Below are positions 6,778 through 16,163 of a DNA stretch of 64,000 nucleotides, in pieces. The stretch spans positions 3,351,501 through 3,415,500 of the forward strand of contig NZ_JUHB01000001.1 in assembly GCF_000799565.1 (NCBI RefSeq). The letters are read 5' to 3'. Within the stretch, counting starts at the first letter, position 1. Every line of letters begins with the position of its first letter. The position numbers were made by a program, and so were the translations under genes. The notes beneath the pieces are model-generated. The model did not search any database, was not told where the DNA came from, and saw nothing but the letters and a program-made list of their open reading frames with translations. This DNA is from Cellulophaga sp. Hel_I_12. Its GTDB lineage: Bacteria; Bacteroidota; Bacteroidia; Flavobacteriales; Flavobacteriaceae.

Positions 6778-8874
6778 ATGAAAAGTTTTAGAACAGAAAT
6801 AGAAAATCCAGTAGTAGAAAAAGATATCGTTGATCTAGCCAATAAAATTGAACAATTCAAAAATGGTAAGCTTGATGAAGAGAAATTTAGAAGTTTACGC
6901 TTAGCACGTGGCGTTTATGGACAGCGTCAACCCGGTGTGCAAATGATTCGTATAAAATTACCTTACGGTAAAGTTTCTTCGCATCAATTACGTAAAATTT
7001 CTGATGTTTCCGAAGAATATTCCATCGGTCGTTTGCATATTACCACACGTCAAGATATTCAGATTCACTATGTAGATTTAAATAGAACACCCGAATTATG
7101 GGCAGAATTAGAAAAATCAGATGTTACCATTCGTGAAGCTTGTGGTAACACGGTGCGCAATGTTACAGCCAGTGAAACAGCCGGGATTGATGTGGATGAA
7201 CCCTTTGATGTGTCGCCTTATGCACAGGCCTTATTTGAGTATTTTTTGCGAAACCCTATCAGTCAAGAATTAGGACGAAAGTTTAAAGTATCATTTTCGG
7301 CTAGTGACGCAGACACGGGACTTTCGTATATGCACGATTTGGGTTTTATTGCTAAAATAGAAAAGGGAATTCGCGGTTTTAAAGTGATGTTAGGTGGTGG
7401 CTTAGGGTCACAACCTCGCCACGCTGATGAACTTTATTCTTTTTTGTCCACCGACAAAATAATTCCAATGATGGAAGGCGTAGTTCGCGTTTTTGATCGC
7501 TATGGTGAACGAAAAAGTAGAGCTAAAGCACGTTTAAAATTCTTGCTTAAAGATTTAGGTTTAGACGGATTTAAAAGCTTACTAGAAGAAGAACAAGTAT
7601 CAGTTCCCATTAAAACTTTTCCTATTGATGCAGAAGGGTATCCGCAACCTGAAATGGTCACTATTCAAGCCCCAAAAGTGACACTTAAAGACCAGACAGC
7701 TTTTGATAATTGGAAAGCATCTAACGTAATTCGGCAGAAACAAAAAGATTATGTCGCTATCGGGATAAAGGTGTTCTTGGGTGATTTTTATTTGAAAGAA
7801 GCACGTGCCTTGGCCGATTTAGTGGAAACCTATGCAGCTTCAGAAATAAGATTGAGCTTAAGACAAAATATTTTGATTCCTTATGTGAAAGAAGAATTAC
7901 TTCCCTTTTTCTATACCGAACTTCAAAAACTAGGTTTTGCCGAAATCGGATATAATAAAGCTGTTGATATTACTGCCTGCCCCGGAACAGATACCTGTAA
8001 TTTAGGCATTGCCAGTAGCACCGGTATTGCTGCAGAGTTAGAGCGTATGATGAAAGAAGAATATCCTGATTATAGCAATAATCCTGATGTTGTCATTAAA
8101 ATTAGTGGCTGTATGAACGCTTGCGGCCAGCACAATATGGCAAATATTGGTTTTCAAGGAATGTCTGTCCGAACTAAAGATAAGTTGGTAGCCCCGGCAT
8201 TACAGGTATTGTTAGGCGGTGGTAATATTGGAAATGGAGACGGAAAATTCGCTGATAAAGTAGTAAAAATCCCTAGCAAAAGAGGTCCTGAAGCGCTCCG
8301 TATCATTTTAAATGATTTTGACGCTAATGGAGGTGCGTTAAGCTACCCGGATTATTACGCCGAAAAAGAGCAAATGTACTTCTATGATTTGTTGAAGCAT
8401 TTAACCGATGTTGACCATTTAACACCAAGTGATTTTATCGATTGGGGAACTTCAGAAGACTATGTGCAAGCAATCGGCGTAGGAGAATGTGCCGGTGTAG
8501 TGATCGATTTAATTGCTACCTTATTATTTGAAAGTGAAGAAAAAATTGACAATGCTGAAAGTTGTTTGGTAGAACAAAAATGGGCGGCAAGTATTTATCA
8601 CTCCTATTCGGCAATGGTGAACACGGCAAAAGCCATGCTAACGATGGAAAATGTAAAAACCAATACACACATCAGTATCATAAAAGATTTTGATGAAAAG
8701 TTTGTGGAAACCGAGCGTATTTTAGTCGAAAACGGATTTGAAAATTTAGCGCTTCAAATCAATAAGAAAAAACCCACAGAGGCTTTTGCACGGCAGTATT
8801 TGAAAGATACCAAAGAATTTCTGCACAAAGTACAAGTTTTTAGAACTCAAGAATTAGCAGAAGTAGCCCTCTAA
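6778..8874 (+). CDS. Nitrite/sulfite reductase hemoprotein with C-terminal HEPN-like domain
   Basis: A six-electron reductase that turns sulfite into sulfide using siroheme and a [4Fe-4S] cluster. Cluster ligands are C401, C407, C445 and C449 (CPGTDTC and SGCMNACG). Two ferredoxin-like half domains and two siroheme-binding repeats fill residues 1-550. About 130 extra residues at the C-terminus are helical and HEPN-like, without the RxxxxH ribonuclease motif. Sulfite rather than nitrite is favoured by the cys context and by cobA next door. The stop codon lies inside a C-rich repeat element, so the last residues (EVAL) may derive from it. Confidence 0.92.
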   Translation: MKSFRTEIENPVVEKDIVDLANKIEQFKNGKLDEEKFRSLRLARGVYGQRQPGVQMIRIKLPYGKVSSHQLRKISDVSEEYSIGRLHITTRQDIQIHYVDLNRTPELWAELEKSDVTIREACGNTVRNVTASETAGIDVDEPFDVSPYAQALFEYFLRNPISQELGRKFKVSFSASDADTGLSYMHDLGFIAKIEKGIRGFKVMLGGGLGSQPRHADELYSFLSTDKIIPMMEGVVRVFDRYGERKSRAKARLKFLLKDLGLDGFKSLLEEEQVSVPIKTFPIDAEGYPQPEMVTIQAPKVTLKDQTAFDNWKASNVIRQKQKDYVAIGIKVFLGDFYLKEARALADLVETYAASEIRLSLRQNILIPYVKEELLPFFYTELQKLGFAEIGYNKAVDITACPGTDTCNLGIASSTGIAAELERMMKEEYPDYSNNPDVVIKISGCMNACGQHNMANIGFQGMSVRTKDKLVAPALQVLLGGGNIGNGDGKFADKVVKIPSKRGPEALRIILNDFDANGGALSYPDYYAEKEQMYFYDLLKHLTDVDHLTPSDFIDWGTSEDYVQAIGVGECAGVVIDLIATLLFESEEKIDNAESCLVEQKWAASIYHSYSAMVNTAKAMLTMENVKTNTHISIIKDFDEKFVETERILVENGFENLALQINKKKPTEAFARQYLKDTKEFLHKVQVFRTQELAEVAL

Positions 8875-8892
8875 CCCCCAAAAGGGGAACTC
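8867..8892 (+). repeat. CCCC-AAAA-GGGG palindromic element overlapping a stop codon
   Basis: The element starts within the last codons of the sulfite reductase gene, supplies its TAA (8872-8874), and forms a 4-bp hairpin (8876-8879 with 8884-8887). It is related to the elements at 6745 and 15036. Confidence 0.5.
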
Positions 8893-8914
8893 AAATCGGT
8901 ATTAAAAAAACGTC

Positions 8915-9784
8915 ATGAGTTTTCCTAAACCATTGATTATGGACAAAAACATTTTAGATTATTTGAGTAAAAGTTCTCCCCTTTTTAGAGAGTTAAAAAG
9001 TAATAACTTCACCTTTGAAGGCGAGCCAGGCAGCATAACAGTGGTTGGCGCGGGTCCAGGCGATCCTGAACTTATCACCTTGAAGGCTATAAAGTCCTTA
9101 CAAAGGGCTGATGTGATTTTGTATGATGCTTTGGTAAATCCAGAGCTGTTAAAATATGCATCTCAGGCAGAATTAATTTTTGTAGGAAAACGCAAGGACT
9201 GCTATGCGTATCAACAAGAACAAATCAACGAACTTATCGTAAGCTTAGGAAAAACAAAACATGTGGTGCGTTTAAAAGGCGGTGATCCTTTTGTTTTTGG
9301 TCGCGGAGCCGAAGAAATGGAATACGCCGCAGCACATGGTTTACAATTTGCAATGATTCCAGGAATTTCATCTTCGGTTGCCGTGCCAGCCAGCCAAAAT
9401 ATTCCAGTCACAAAAAGAGGCGCAGCGGAAAGTTTTTGGGTGCTAACGGGTACCACCAAAGAACATCAACTATCAACGGATGTAGCCTTGGCAGCAAAAT
9501 CAAACGCTACGGTGGTCATTCTAATGGGGATGTCAAAATTATCGGCTATTCTTGAGGTATTTAAAAAGGAGGGTAAATCAGAAACTCCGATAGCGATTAT
9601 ACAAAATGGAACAAGAAAAGATGAAAAAATAGGGGTCGGCACCATTTCAAACATTCAAAAAGAAGTAGACAAACAGCATCTTACCAATCCGGCCATCATT
9701 ATCATTGGAGAAGTAGTAAAACATAGGGCAACATTAGCCAGTGCGATTGAGAATTATAAACAGGAAGTAGCCATTGCCGTTTAG
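8915..9784 (+). CDS. cobA: Uroporphyrinogen-III C-methyltransferase
   Basis: SAM-dependent methylation of uroporphyrinogen III to precorrin-2, the first step toward siroheme for the sulfite reductase. The family motif VVGAGPGDPEL is at residues 43-53, with DPFVFGRGAEE and PGISSSVAVPA later. The protein is 289 residues, about 35 longer at the N-terminus than minimal SUMT enzymes. An alternative start is the Met at codon 9 (8939). The dehydrogenase/ferrochelatase partner usually found next to it is not in this window. Confidence 0.95.
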   Translation: MSFPKPLIMDKNILDYLSKSSPLFRELKSNNFTFEGEPGSITVVGAGPGDPELITLKAIKSLQRADVILYDALVNPELLKYASQAELIFVGKRKDCYAYQQEQINELIVSLGKTKHVVRLKGGDPFVFGRGAEEMEYAAAHGLQFAMIPGISSSVAVPASQNIPVTKRGAAESFWVLTGTTKEHQLSTDVALAAKSNATVVILMGMSKLSAILEVFKKEGKSETPIAIIQNGTRKDEKIGVGTISNIQKEVDKQHLTNPAIIIIGEVVKHRATLASAIENYKQEVAIAV

Positions 9785-9852
9785 ATTTTTAATCAATAGC
9801 TTTTGCAAAAAAAATGAAATTAGAAAAAATGGCAAATCGAAAGCTTAAAGTT

Positions 9853-9872
9853 AGGCTGAGCTTGTCGAAGAC
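9853..9872 (+). repeat. Fragment of a widespread CTTCGACAAGCTCAG-type intergenic repeat
   Basis: The stretch GGCTGAGCTTGTCGAAG is the reverse complement of a word common in intergenic DNA of many bacterial genomes. Here it is a single half element in the gap between cobA and the reductase gene, where a siroheme synthase gene would be expected. Confidence 0.5.
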
Positions 9873-9965
9873 TTATTAAAAGTAGGAACTCATATTTTAA
9901 AATACTATTTGCAGGTAGTTGGTGTGAAAGTTAAAAAGAAGAACAAAAAAATTGATAAAGTAAAA

Positions 9966-11030
9966 ATGATAAAAACAGATATACTCATCATCGGAGCAGG
10001 ACCAACGGGCTTATTCACCGTTTTTGAAGCAGGCTTGTTAAAGTTAAAATGTCATTTAATTGATGCGCTTCCACAACCAGGAGGGCAATGTTCAGAAATA
10101 TATCCCAAAAAGCCTATTTATGATATTCCAGCTTTTCCAGAAATTTTAGCTGGTACTTTGGTGGATAATTTAATGGAACAAATTAGGCCGTTTGAGGCAG
10201 GTTTTACCTTAGGAGAACGCGCCGAGACTTTAGATAAATTAGAAGATGGTTCCTTTGTGGTAAGCACCAATAAAGGCACCAAACACAATGCACCGGTAGT
10301 AGTTATTGCAGGGGGCTTAGGTTCTTTTGAACCGAGAAAACCACTCATTCCGAATATTCAAGATTTTGAAGATAAAGGCGTCAACTATTTTATTAAAGAT
10401 CCCGAAGTATACCGCCATAAAAAAGTAGTGATTGCAGGTGGCGGTGATTCCGCTTTAGATTGGGCTATTTTTTTAGCTGATGTGGCTGATGAAGTTTCCT
10501 TAGTACATCGAAGAAACGAGTTTAGGGGAGCTTTAGATTCGGTTGAGAAAGCATCAGAATTAGCCAAATTAGGAAAAATTAGATTGTTTACAGAAGCGGA
10601 GGTGGTAGGTATTTCGGGTAGAACAGAATTAGAATCGGTGATCATTAAACACAGGGATGTTCAAAAAGGAGAATCTATTTTAGAAGTGGATCATTTTATT
10701 CCATTATTTGGGCTCTCGCCAAAATTAGGACCTATAGGCGATTGGGGCTTTGAGATAGAAAAAAATGCTATCAAAGTCAACAATGCTAAAGACTACCAAA
10801 CCAATATTCCAGGAGTCTTTGCCATAGGTGACGTCAATACCTACGAGGGAAAACTAAAATTAATACTTTCCGGTTTCCACGAAGCTGCGGTCATGTGCCA
10901 GTTTGCGTATCAAATTATCAATCCCGGCAAACGCTATGTGATGAAATATACGACTGTAGGTGGGGTAGAAGGGTTTGATGGCAGTATAAAAGAGGCTAAA
11001 AAAGAGGTGGTTCAAAGTATATTGGTTTAG
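9966..11030 (+). CDS. NAD(P)/FAD-dependent oxidoreductase, ferredoxin-NADP reductase type
   Basis: A thioredoxin-reductase-fold flavoprotein. The FAD motif IIGAGPTGLF starts at residue 8, the NADPH Rossmann motif AGGGDSALDW is near residue 160, and the C-terminal FAD site AIGDVNTYEGKL is near residue 286. The CxxC disulfide of true thioredoxin reductases is absent, which fits the ferredoxin/flavodoxin-NADP reductase group. It probably feeds electrons to the sulfite reductase. The start is ATG 9966; the frame extends to 9909 but those 19 Lys-rich residues are not family-like. A terminator follows. Confidence 0.88.
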   Translation: MIKTDILIIGAGPTGLFTVFEAGLLKLKCHLIDALPQPGGQCSEIYPKKPIYDIPAFPEILAGTLVDNLMEQIRPFEAGFTLGERAETLDKLEDGSFVVSTNKGTKHNAPVVVIAGGLGSFEPRKPLIPNIQDFEDKGVNYFIKDPEVYRHKKVVIAGGGDSALDWAIFLADVADEVSLVHRRNEFRGALDSVEKASELAKLGKIRLFTEAEVVGISGRTELESVIIKHRDVQKGESILEVDHFIPLFGLSPKLGPIGDWGFEIEKNAIKVNNAKDYQTNIPGVFAIGDVNTYEGKLKLILSGFHEAAVMCQFAYQIINPGKRYVMKYTTVGGVEGFDGSIKEAKKEVVQSILV

Positions 11031-11053
11031 CTTTTTTAAAATAAGTAGTATAA

Positions 11054-11082
11054 GCCTTCTAGCCCTAAACTAGAAGGTTTTT
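11054..11082 (+). terminator. Rho-independent terminator after the sulfate reduction genes
   Basis: Stem CCTTCTAG (11055-11062) and CTAGAAGG (11070-11077), 7-base loop, followed by a T run. It separates the cys/cob genes from the metH-metF genes. Confidence 0.8.
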
Positions 11083-11096
11083 ATTTTATAGTTTCC

Positions 11097-11127
11097 TTGC
11101 TTTTACCAAGCATCTAACGTTACTTTG
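11097..11127 (+). promoter_or_regulatory. Candidate promoter of metH-metF
   Basis: TTG at 11097-11099, a 20-bp spacer, and TTACTTTG at 11120-11127 (7 of 8 to TAnnTTTG). It lies between the preceding terminator and the first metH piece. No SAM or cobalamin riboswitch signature was recognised in the leader. Confidence 0.45.
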
Positions 11128-11228
11128 CATTTGTCCTAATTTCAGGATCAAAAACTATAATAAACAACAGATTGATCAGCTTTTTTTAATGGGTTTGTCC
11201 GATGAAAAGAGTGTTATTATTCCGTAAG

Positions 11229-12224
11229 ATGCAACACATAAAAGAGGTTTTAAAACAGCGAATCTTAATTCTTGACGGGGCTATGGGTACCATGCTTCAA
11301 CGTCATAAATTTACTGAAGTAGATTTTAGAGGAGAGCGTTTTAAAGATTGGGAACATCCTTTACAAGGAAATAATGACCTTTTATCTATCACGCAACCAG
11401 AAGCAATTGCTGATGTGCACCGCCAATATTTTGCGGCGGGAGCCGATATTGTTGAAACAAATACTTTTTCAGGAACTACGATCGCTATGGCCGATTATTT
11501 TTTGGAAGATTTTGTCTACGAACTAAATTACGAATCCGCTAAAATAGCCCGAAAAGTGGCTGATGAATTTACGGCAAAGGAACCAAATAAACCGCGTTTT
11601 GTAGCCGGTAGTATAGGACCAACAAACAAAACAGCGAGTATGTCGCCTGATGTCAATGACCCTGGATTCAGAGCGGTGTCATTTGATGAATTGAGAATAG
11701 CTTACAAACAGCAGGTTGAGGCTTTGTTAGATGGAGGCGTGGATTTACTTTTAGTTGAAACTATTTTCGATACGCTCAATGCGAAAGCCGCTTTATTTGC
11801 TATTGAAGAGGTGAAAGAAGAACGAAATATTGATATTCCGATCATGGTAAGTGGTACCATTACCGATGCTTCGGGTAGAACATTATCAGGGCAAACAGCC
11901 GAGGCTTTTTTAATATCTATTTCTCATATTCCAGTCTTGTCTGTCGGATTTAATTGTGCTTTAGGAGCCAGTCAGTTGGTGCCACATTTAGAAGTTTTAT
12001 CGGCTAAAACAAACTATGCGGTTTCAGCCCATCCAAATGCAGGTTTGCCTAATGCTTTTGGGGAATATGATGAGTCACCAGAAAAAATGGCAGCGCAAAT
12101 AAAAGAATACGCAGAAAAAGGATTAGTAAATATCGTTGGTGGATGTTGTGGAACTACTCCTGAGCATATTAAGGCGATTGCACAGGTGATTGAAAAGTTT
12201 AAACCGCGAGTCGTTGCTAGTTAA
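11229..12224 (+). CDS. metH: Methionine synthase, homocysteine-binding module
   Basis: The N-terminal part of cobalamin-dependent methionine synthase as a separate 331-residue protein. It binds homocysteine through zinc held by three cysteines: one in FNCALG near residue 243 and the pair in GGCCGTT near residue 306. The ILDGAMGTMLQ motif opens the barrel. ATG 11229 is preferred to ATG 11202 because homologues begin close to this point. The remaining MetH modules are encoded 90 bases downstream, so the protein must work in trans. This is not a frameshift: the two reading frames end and begin cleanly at a domain boundary. Confidence 0.93.
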   Translation: MQHIKEVLKQRILILDGAMGTMLQRHKFTEVDFRGERFKDWEHPLQGNNDLLSITQPEAIADVHRQYFAAGADIVETNTFSGTTIAMADYFLEDFVYELNYESAKIARKVADEFTAKEPNKPRFVAGSIGPTNKTASMSPDVNDPGFRAVSFDELRIAYKQQVEALLDGGVDLLLVETIFDTLNAKAALFAIEEVKEERNIDIPIMVSGTITDASGRTLSGQTAEAFLISISHIPVLSVGFNCALGASQLVPHLEVLSAKTNYAVSAHPNAGLPNAFGEYDESPEKMAAQIKEYAEKGLVNIVGGCCGTTPEHIKAIAQVIEKFKPRVVAS

Positions 12225-12314
12225 TGCTTGGCATTAATTTAAATGGAAAGCACAGATTTTAAAATGTAAAAAGTTAAATAACAGATTTATTATAAAGTAC
12301 AAAAATAACAATTG

Positions 12315-15044
12315 ATGACTCAAATCAATTCACAGATACCGAGAACCGAGAACCGAGAACCGACAACTAAATATTTAAAGTTAAGCGGTCTAGAACCTCT
12401 CGTAGTCACTCCAGAAACAAACTTCGTTAATGTTGGCGAAAGAACAAATGTTGCGGGCTCTAAGAAATTTTTGAGATTAATTAAAGAAGAAAAGTTTGAA
12501 GAAGCTTTAAGTGTTGCCCGCGAACAAGTAGAAGGTGGTGCTCAGATTATTGATATCAATATGGATGACGGACTGATCGATGGCAAAGAAGCCATGGTGA
12601 AGTTTCTAAATTTGGTAATTGCCGAACCAGATATCTCTAGAGTTCCAATTATGATTGATAGCTCCAAATGGGAAATTATCGAAGCAGGTTTACAAGTGGT
12701 TCAAGGTAAATGTGTGGTGAATTCCATCAGTCTTAAAGAAGGAGAAAAAGAATTTAAGTACCATGCGAAATTAATAAAACGATATGGTGCAGCGGTTATT
12801 GTCATGGCTTTTGACGAAACAGGGCAAGCTGATAATTTTGACCGTAGAATTGAAATTGCCAAGCGTTCATACGATATCTTGGTCAATGAAGTACATTTTG
12901 CTCCAGAAGACATTATTTTTGATTTAAATATTTTTCCTGTCGCAACAGGCATGGAAGAACATAAATTAAATGCTTTAGATTTTATTAAGGCGACGAAATG
13001 GGTTCGCGAAAATTTACCCCATTGTAGCGTCAGTGGCGGTGTAAGTAATGTATCCTTTAGTTTTAGAGGGAATGACCCTGTTCGGGAAGCCATGCATTCG
13101 GTTTTTCTATACCATGCTATTCAAGCCGGAATGAAAATAGGTATTGTAAACCCTAGTTTATTGGGTGTTTATGATGATATTCCTAAAGATTTATTAGAGC
13201 GCGTTGAAGATGTAATTCTGAACAGAAGAGACGATGCCACAGAGCGTTTGCTCGATTTTGCAGAATCTGTTGTAGGCGAAGCAAAAACTAGTAAAATAGA
13301 CATGTCTTGGCGTGAAGAGCCTTTGCAGAATCGAATTACAAGAGCATTGGTCAAAGGTATCGACCAATATATTATTGATGATGTAGAAGAAGCTAGGAGG
13401 AATGCCCATAAACCCATTGAAGTTATCGAAGGTAATTTAATGACGGGTATGAATGTGGTTGGTGATTTATTCGGAAGTGGCAAAATGTTTTTACCCCAAG
13501 TGGTAAAATCAGCCCGAGTAATGAAAAAAGCGGTGGCGTATCTTTTACCATATATTGAAGAAGAAAAATTACTTCATCCCACCGAAGGTGATGAAAAGGG
13601 AATAGGTAAGATTTTAATGGCAACAGTGAAAGGTGATGTTCACGATATTGGTAAAAATATTGTGAGCGTTGTTTTGGCTTGTAATAACTATGAAATAGTA
13701 GATTTAGGAGTGATGGTGCCTCCCGAAAAAATTATTAAAGCTGCCATTGAACATCAGGTAGATATTATTGGTTTAAGCGGATTGATAACGCCCTCTTTAG
13801 ATGAAATGGTGTTTTTGGCAAAAGAAATGGAACGGCAGAATTTTAAAGTTCCCTTATTAATTGGCGGTGCAACAACCAGTAAAGCACATACAGCTGTAAA
13901 AATTGATACACAATATAGCAACACAGTTGTGCACGTAAATGATGCCTCTAGGGCAGTTACGGTGGTGGGTGATTTATTGAAAAAAGAGTCATCAAATGAG
14001 TATAAGAAAAACATTAAACTAGATTATGAATCGTTCCGAGATAAATTTTTAAATAGAACAAAAGCAAAAGAGTATAAAACCATTGCTGAAGCTCGTGAAA
14101 ATAAGTTTCAAATTAATTGGGAAGAAACTAAAATTTCGACACCAAATCAATTGGGAATCCATGTTTTTGAGGCTATTGATTTAGAAAAGTTAGTGCCCTA
14201 CATCGATTGGTCTCCCTTTTTTAGAGGATGGGAATTGCATGGTAAATATCCAGATATTTTAACGGATGATGTAGTAGGTGAACAAGCTGTAGAACTTTTT
14301 GCAGATGCGCAAAAAATGCTTAAAAAGATTTTTTCGGAAAAAAGATTAACAGCGAAAGCCATTTTTGGATTATTCCCGGCAAATGCCCTAGGTGACGATG
14401 ATATTGCCTTGGAAAGTAAAGGTGAAGAGTATGTTTTCAGAACGCTCCGCCAACAATTAAAGCGTCGCGACGGTGTTCCAGACTATGCTCTGGCAGATTT
14501 TATAGCTCCTAAAAGCTCAGGAAAACAAGATTATATAGGTTGTTTTTGTGTAAGCACAGGATTTGGAGCCGATGAAATGGCAGATGCGTATAAGGATAAT
14601 TTAGACGATTACAATTCTATTTTAATCAAGGCACTTGCAGATCGTTTGGCAGAAGCTTACGCTGAATATTTGCATAAAAAAGTACGAACAAAATATTGGG
14701 GATACGCTGCTGAGGAAGATTTGAATACTGAAGAATTGATTGACGAAAAGTACAAAGGAATTCGCCCAGCACCTGGTTATCCTGCTTGTCCAGATCATTT
14801 AGAAAAGTTGACGATTTGGGAATTGTTAGATGTTGAAAATAAAATAGGGGTAAAGCTAACCGAAAGTTTAGCCATGTGGCCGGCATCATCGGTTTCTGGG
14901 TATTATTTCGCGAATCCAGAAGCACGCTATTTCGGATTAGGAAAAATCAAAGAAGACCAAGTGGCCGATTTCGCAACGAGAAAGGGAATACCCTTAGCGG
15001 AAGCAACTAGGTGGTTGGCGACAAATATTGCGGAAGCCCCCTAA
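12315..15044 (+). CDS. metH: Methionine synthase, folate-, cobalamin- and SAM-activation modules
   Basis: A 909-residue protein equal to MetH without its homocysteine domain. Residues about 20-300 form the pterin-binding barrel ([14 protein letters not shown]). A helical cap follows at about 320-410, then the B12 domain with the cobalt-ligand motif DVHDIGKNI starting at residue 441. The reactivation domain (about 590-909) has [12 protein letters not shown] and [16 protein letters not shown]. Start is ATG 12315, directly after a TTG. Codons 9-18 are made of a 7-base tandem repeat (CGAGAAC x3), so the N-terminal tail is probably disordered. Its stop lies in a C-rich repeat element. Confidence 0.95.
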   Translation: MTQINSQIPRTENREPTTKYLKLSGLEPLVVTPETNFVNVGERTNVAGSKKFLRLIKEEKFEEALSVAREQVEGGAQIIDINMDDGLIDGKEAMVKFLNLVIAEPDISRVPIMIDSSKWEIIEAGLQVVQGKCVVNSISLKEGEKEFKYHAKLIKRYGAAVIVMAFDETGQADNFDRRIEIAKRSYDILVNEVHFAPEDIIFDLNIFPVATGMEEHKLNALDFIKATKWVRENLPHCSVSGGVSNVSFSFRGNDPVREAMHSVFLYHAIQAGMKIGIVNPSLLGVYDDIPKDLLERVEDVILNRRDDATERLLDFAESVVGEAKTSKIDMSWREEPLQNRITRALVKGIDQYIIDDVEEARRNAHKPIEVIEGNLMTGMNVVGDLFGSGKMFLPQVVKSARVMKKAVAYLLPYIEEEKLLHPTEGDEKGIGKILMATVKGDVHDIGKNIVSVVLACNNYEIVDLGVMVPPEKIIKAAIEHQVDIIGLSGLITPSLDEMVFLAKEMERQNFKVPLLIGGATTSKAHTAVKIDTQYSNTVVHVNDASRAVTVVGDLLKKESSNEYKKNIKLDYESFRDKFLNRTKAKEYKTIAEARENKFQINWEETKISTPNQLGIHVFEAIDLEKLVPYIDWSPFFRGWELHGKYPDILTDDVVGEQAVELFADAQKMLKKIFSEKRLTAKAIFGLFPANALGDDDIALESKGEEYVFRTLRQQLKRRDGVPDYALADFIAPKSSGKQDYIGCFCVSTGFGADEMADAYKDNLDDYNSILIKALADRLAEAYAEYLHKKVRTKYWGYAAEEDLNTEELIDEKYKGIRPAPGYPACPDHLEKLTIWELLDVENKIGVKLTESLAMWPASSVSGYYFANPEARYFGLGKIKEDQVADFATRKGIPLAEATRWLATNIAEAP

Positions 15045-15059
15045 CCCTAAAGAGGGAAC
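15036..15059 (+). repeat. GCCCCCTAACCCTAAAGAGGG element overlapping the metH stop codon
   Basis: The third C-rich/G-rich element of the sulfur region. It encodes the last residues (EAP) and the TAA of the second metH gene, then forms a weak CCCT/AGGG hairpin. A further G-rich stretch precedes the metF ATG at 15127-15141. Confidence 0.45.
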
Positions 15060-15144
15060 AGAATAATAGGATTAAAAAAAAGTATAAATTTAAACAACCC
15101 TTTTAGCTCCCTAACTTTTGTAGAGCGCGGGGGGAGAGGCCATC

Positions 15145-16098
15145 ATGAAAGTAACAGACCACATCAAAAACGCCAACGGAAATACACTTTTTTCGTTCGA
15201 AATTATACCGCCTGTAAAAGGTAATAGTATTCAAGATCTGTATGATAATATAGATCCTTTAATGGAATTTAAACCTCCTTTTATTGATGTAACCACGTCA
15301 AGAGAAGAATATATTTATGTAGACAAAGCAGGCCTATACGATAAAAAAATAACCCGGATGCGTCCTGGTACCGTAGGTATTTGTGCCTCTATTAAACATA
15401 AATTTAATGTAGATACCATTCCACATGTAATTTGTGGTGGCTTTACAAAAGCGGAAACAGAGTACATGTTAATCGACTGTCATTATTTAGGCATTGATAA
15501 TGTTATGGCTTTGCGTGGCGATGCCATGAAAGAAGAAAAATATTTTATTCCGACCGAAGACGGGAATTGCTATGCCAATGAATTAGTGACTCAAATTCAA
15601 AATTTAAATAAAGGTAAATATTTACATGATGATGTTCAAGGAGATGATGGTCCTGATTTTTGTATCGGGGTTGCAGGCTATCCAGAAAAACACATGGAAG
15701 CACCATCTTTGAAATCTGATTTAAAACGATTAAAAGAAAAGGTTGATGCTGGAGCAGATTATGTAGTCACTCAAATGTTCTTTGATAATCAAAAGTTTTT
15801 TGAATTTGTAGCAGCTGCAAAAGCTATCGGAATTAATGTGCCTATTATTCCTGGGATTAAACCCATTGCGGTGAAGCGGCATCTACAATTACTACCTCAA
15901 ATTTTTAGTTTAGACGTTCCCCAAGATTTGGTAGAAGCCGTAGAAAATTGTAAAGATAATGCAGCTGTGCGTGAGGTGGGTATCGAGTGGGCCATTCAAC
16001 AGTCGAAAGAGTTAAAGGCCGCAGGAGTTCCAGTGCTACATTATTATTCTATGGGAAAATCAAACAATATTAAAGCCATTGCAAAGCAAGTTTTTTAA
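15145..16098 (+). CDS. metF: Methylenetetrahydrofolate reductase
   Basis: Reduces 5,10-methylene-THF to 5-methyl-THF, the methyl donor for the methionine synthase encoded just upstream. The 317-residue length fits the bacterial single-domain FAD barrel. Visible motifs are FSFEIIPP near the N-terminus, ALRGD in the middle, and DYVVTQMFFDNQKFFEF (FAD/folate site). The gene sits 100 bases after metH in a spacer with G-rich repeat words and is likely co-transcribed. Confidence 0.96.
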   Translation: MKVTDHIKNANGNTLFSFEIIPPVKGNSIQDLYDNIDPLMEFKPPFIDVTTSREEYIYVDKAGLYDKKITRMRPGTVGICASIKHKFNVDTIPHVICGGFTKAETEYMLIDCHYLGIDNVMALRGDAMKEEKYFIPTEDGNCYANELVTQIQNLNKGKYLHDDVQGDDGPDFCIGVAGYPEKHMEAPSLKSDLKRLKEKVDAGADYVVTQMFFDNQKFFEFVAAAKAIGINVPIIPGIKPIAVKRHLQLLPQIFSLDVPQDLVEAVENCKDNAAVREVGIEWAIQQSKELKAAGVPVLHYYSMGKSNNIKAIAKQVF

Positions 16099-16137
16099 AT
16101 AAAGCCAAAAGTTGGTCAGAGCATGGTGGTGATTCCT

Positions 16138-16145
16138 TATTTTTG
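16138..16145 (+). promoter_or_regulatory. Candidate -7 box for the deacylase gene
   Basis: TATTTTTG, an exact TAnnTTTG match, 18 bases before ATG 16164, with TTG at 16112-16114 upstream (23-bp spacer). Confidence 0.45.
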
Positions 16146-16163
16146 CGCCTTGTTTACGTAGCT

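Noticed and set aside
9814..9876. 20-codon reading frame between cobA and the reductase
   Set aside because: It runs through a common intergenic repeat and shows no similarity to siroheme synthase or any other family.
11083..11228. SAM or cobalamin riboswitch before metH
   Set aside because: None of the conserved core sequences of these riboswitches could be seen; only a promoter-like pair of boxes is present.
12225..12314. Frameshift or sequencing error splitting metH
   Set aside because: The break falls at a domain boundary, with a clean stop, a 90-base spacer and a new start, so a natural split is more likely.
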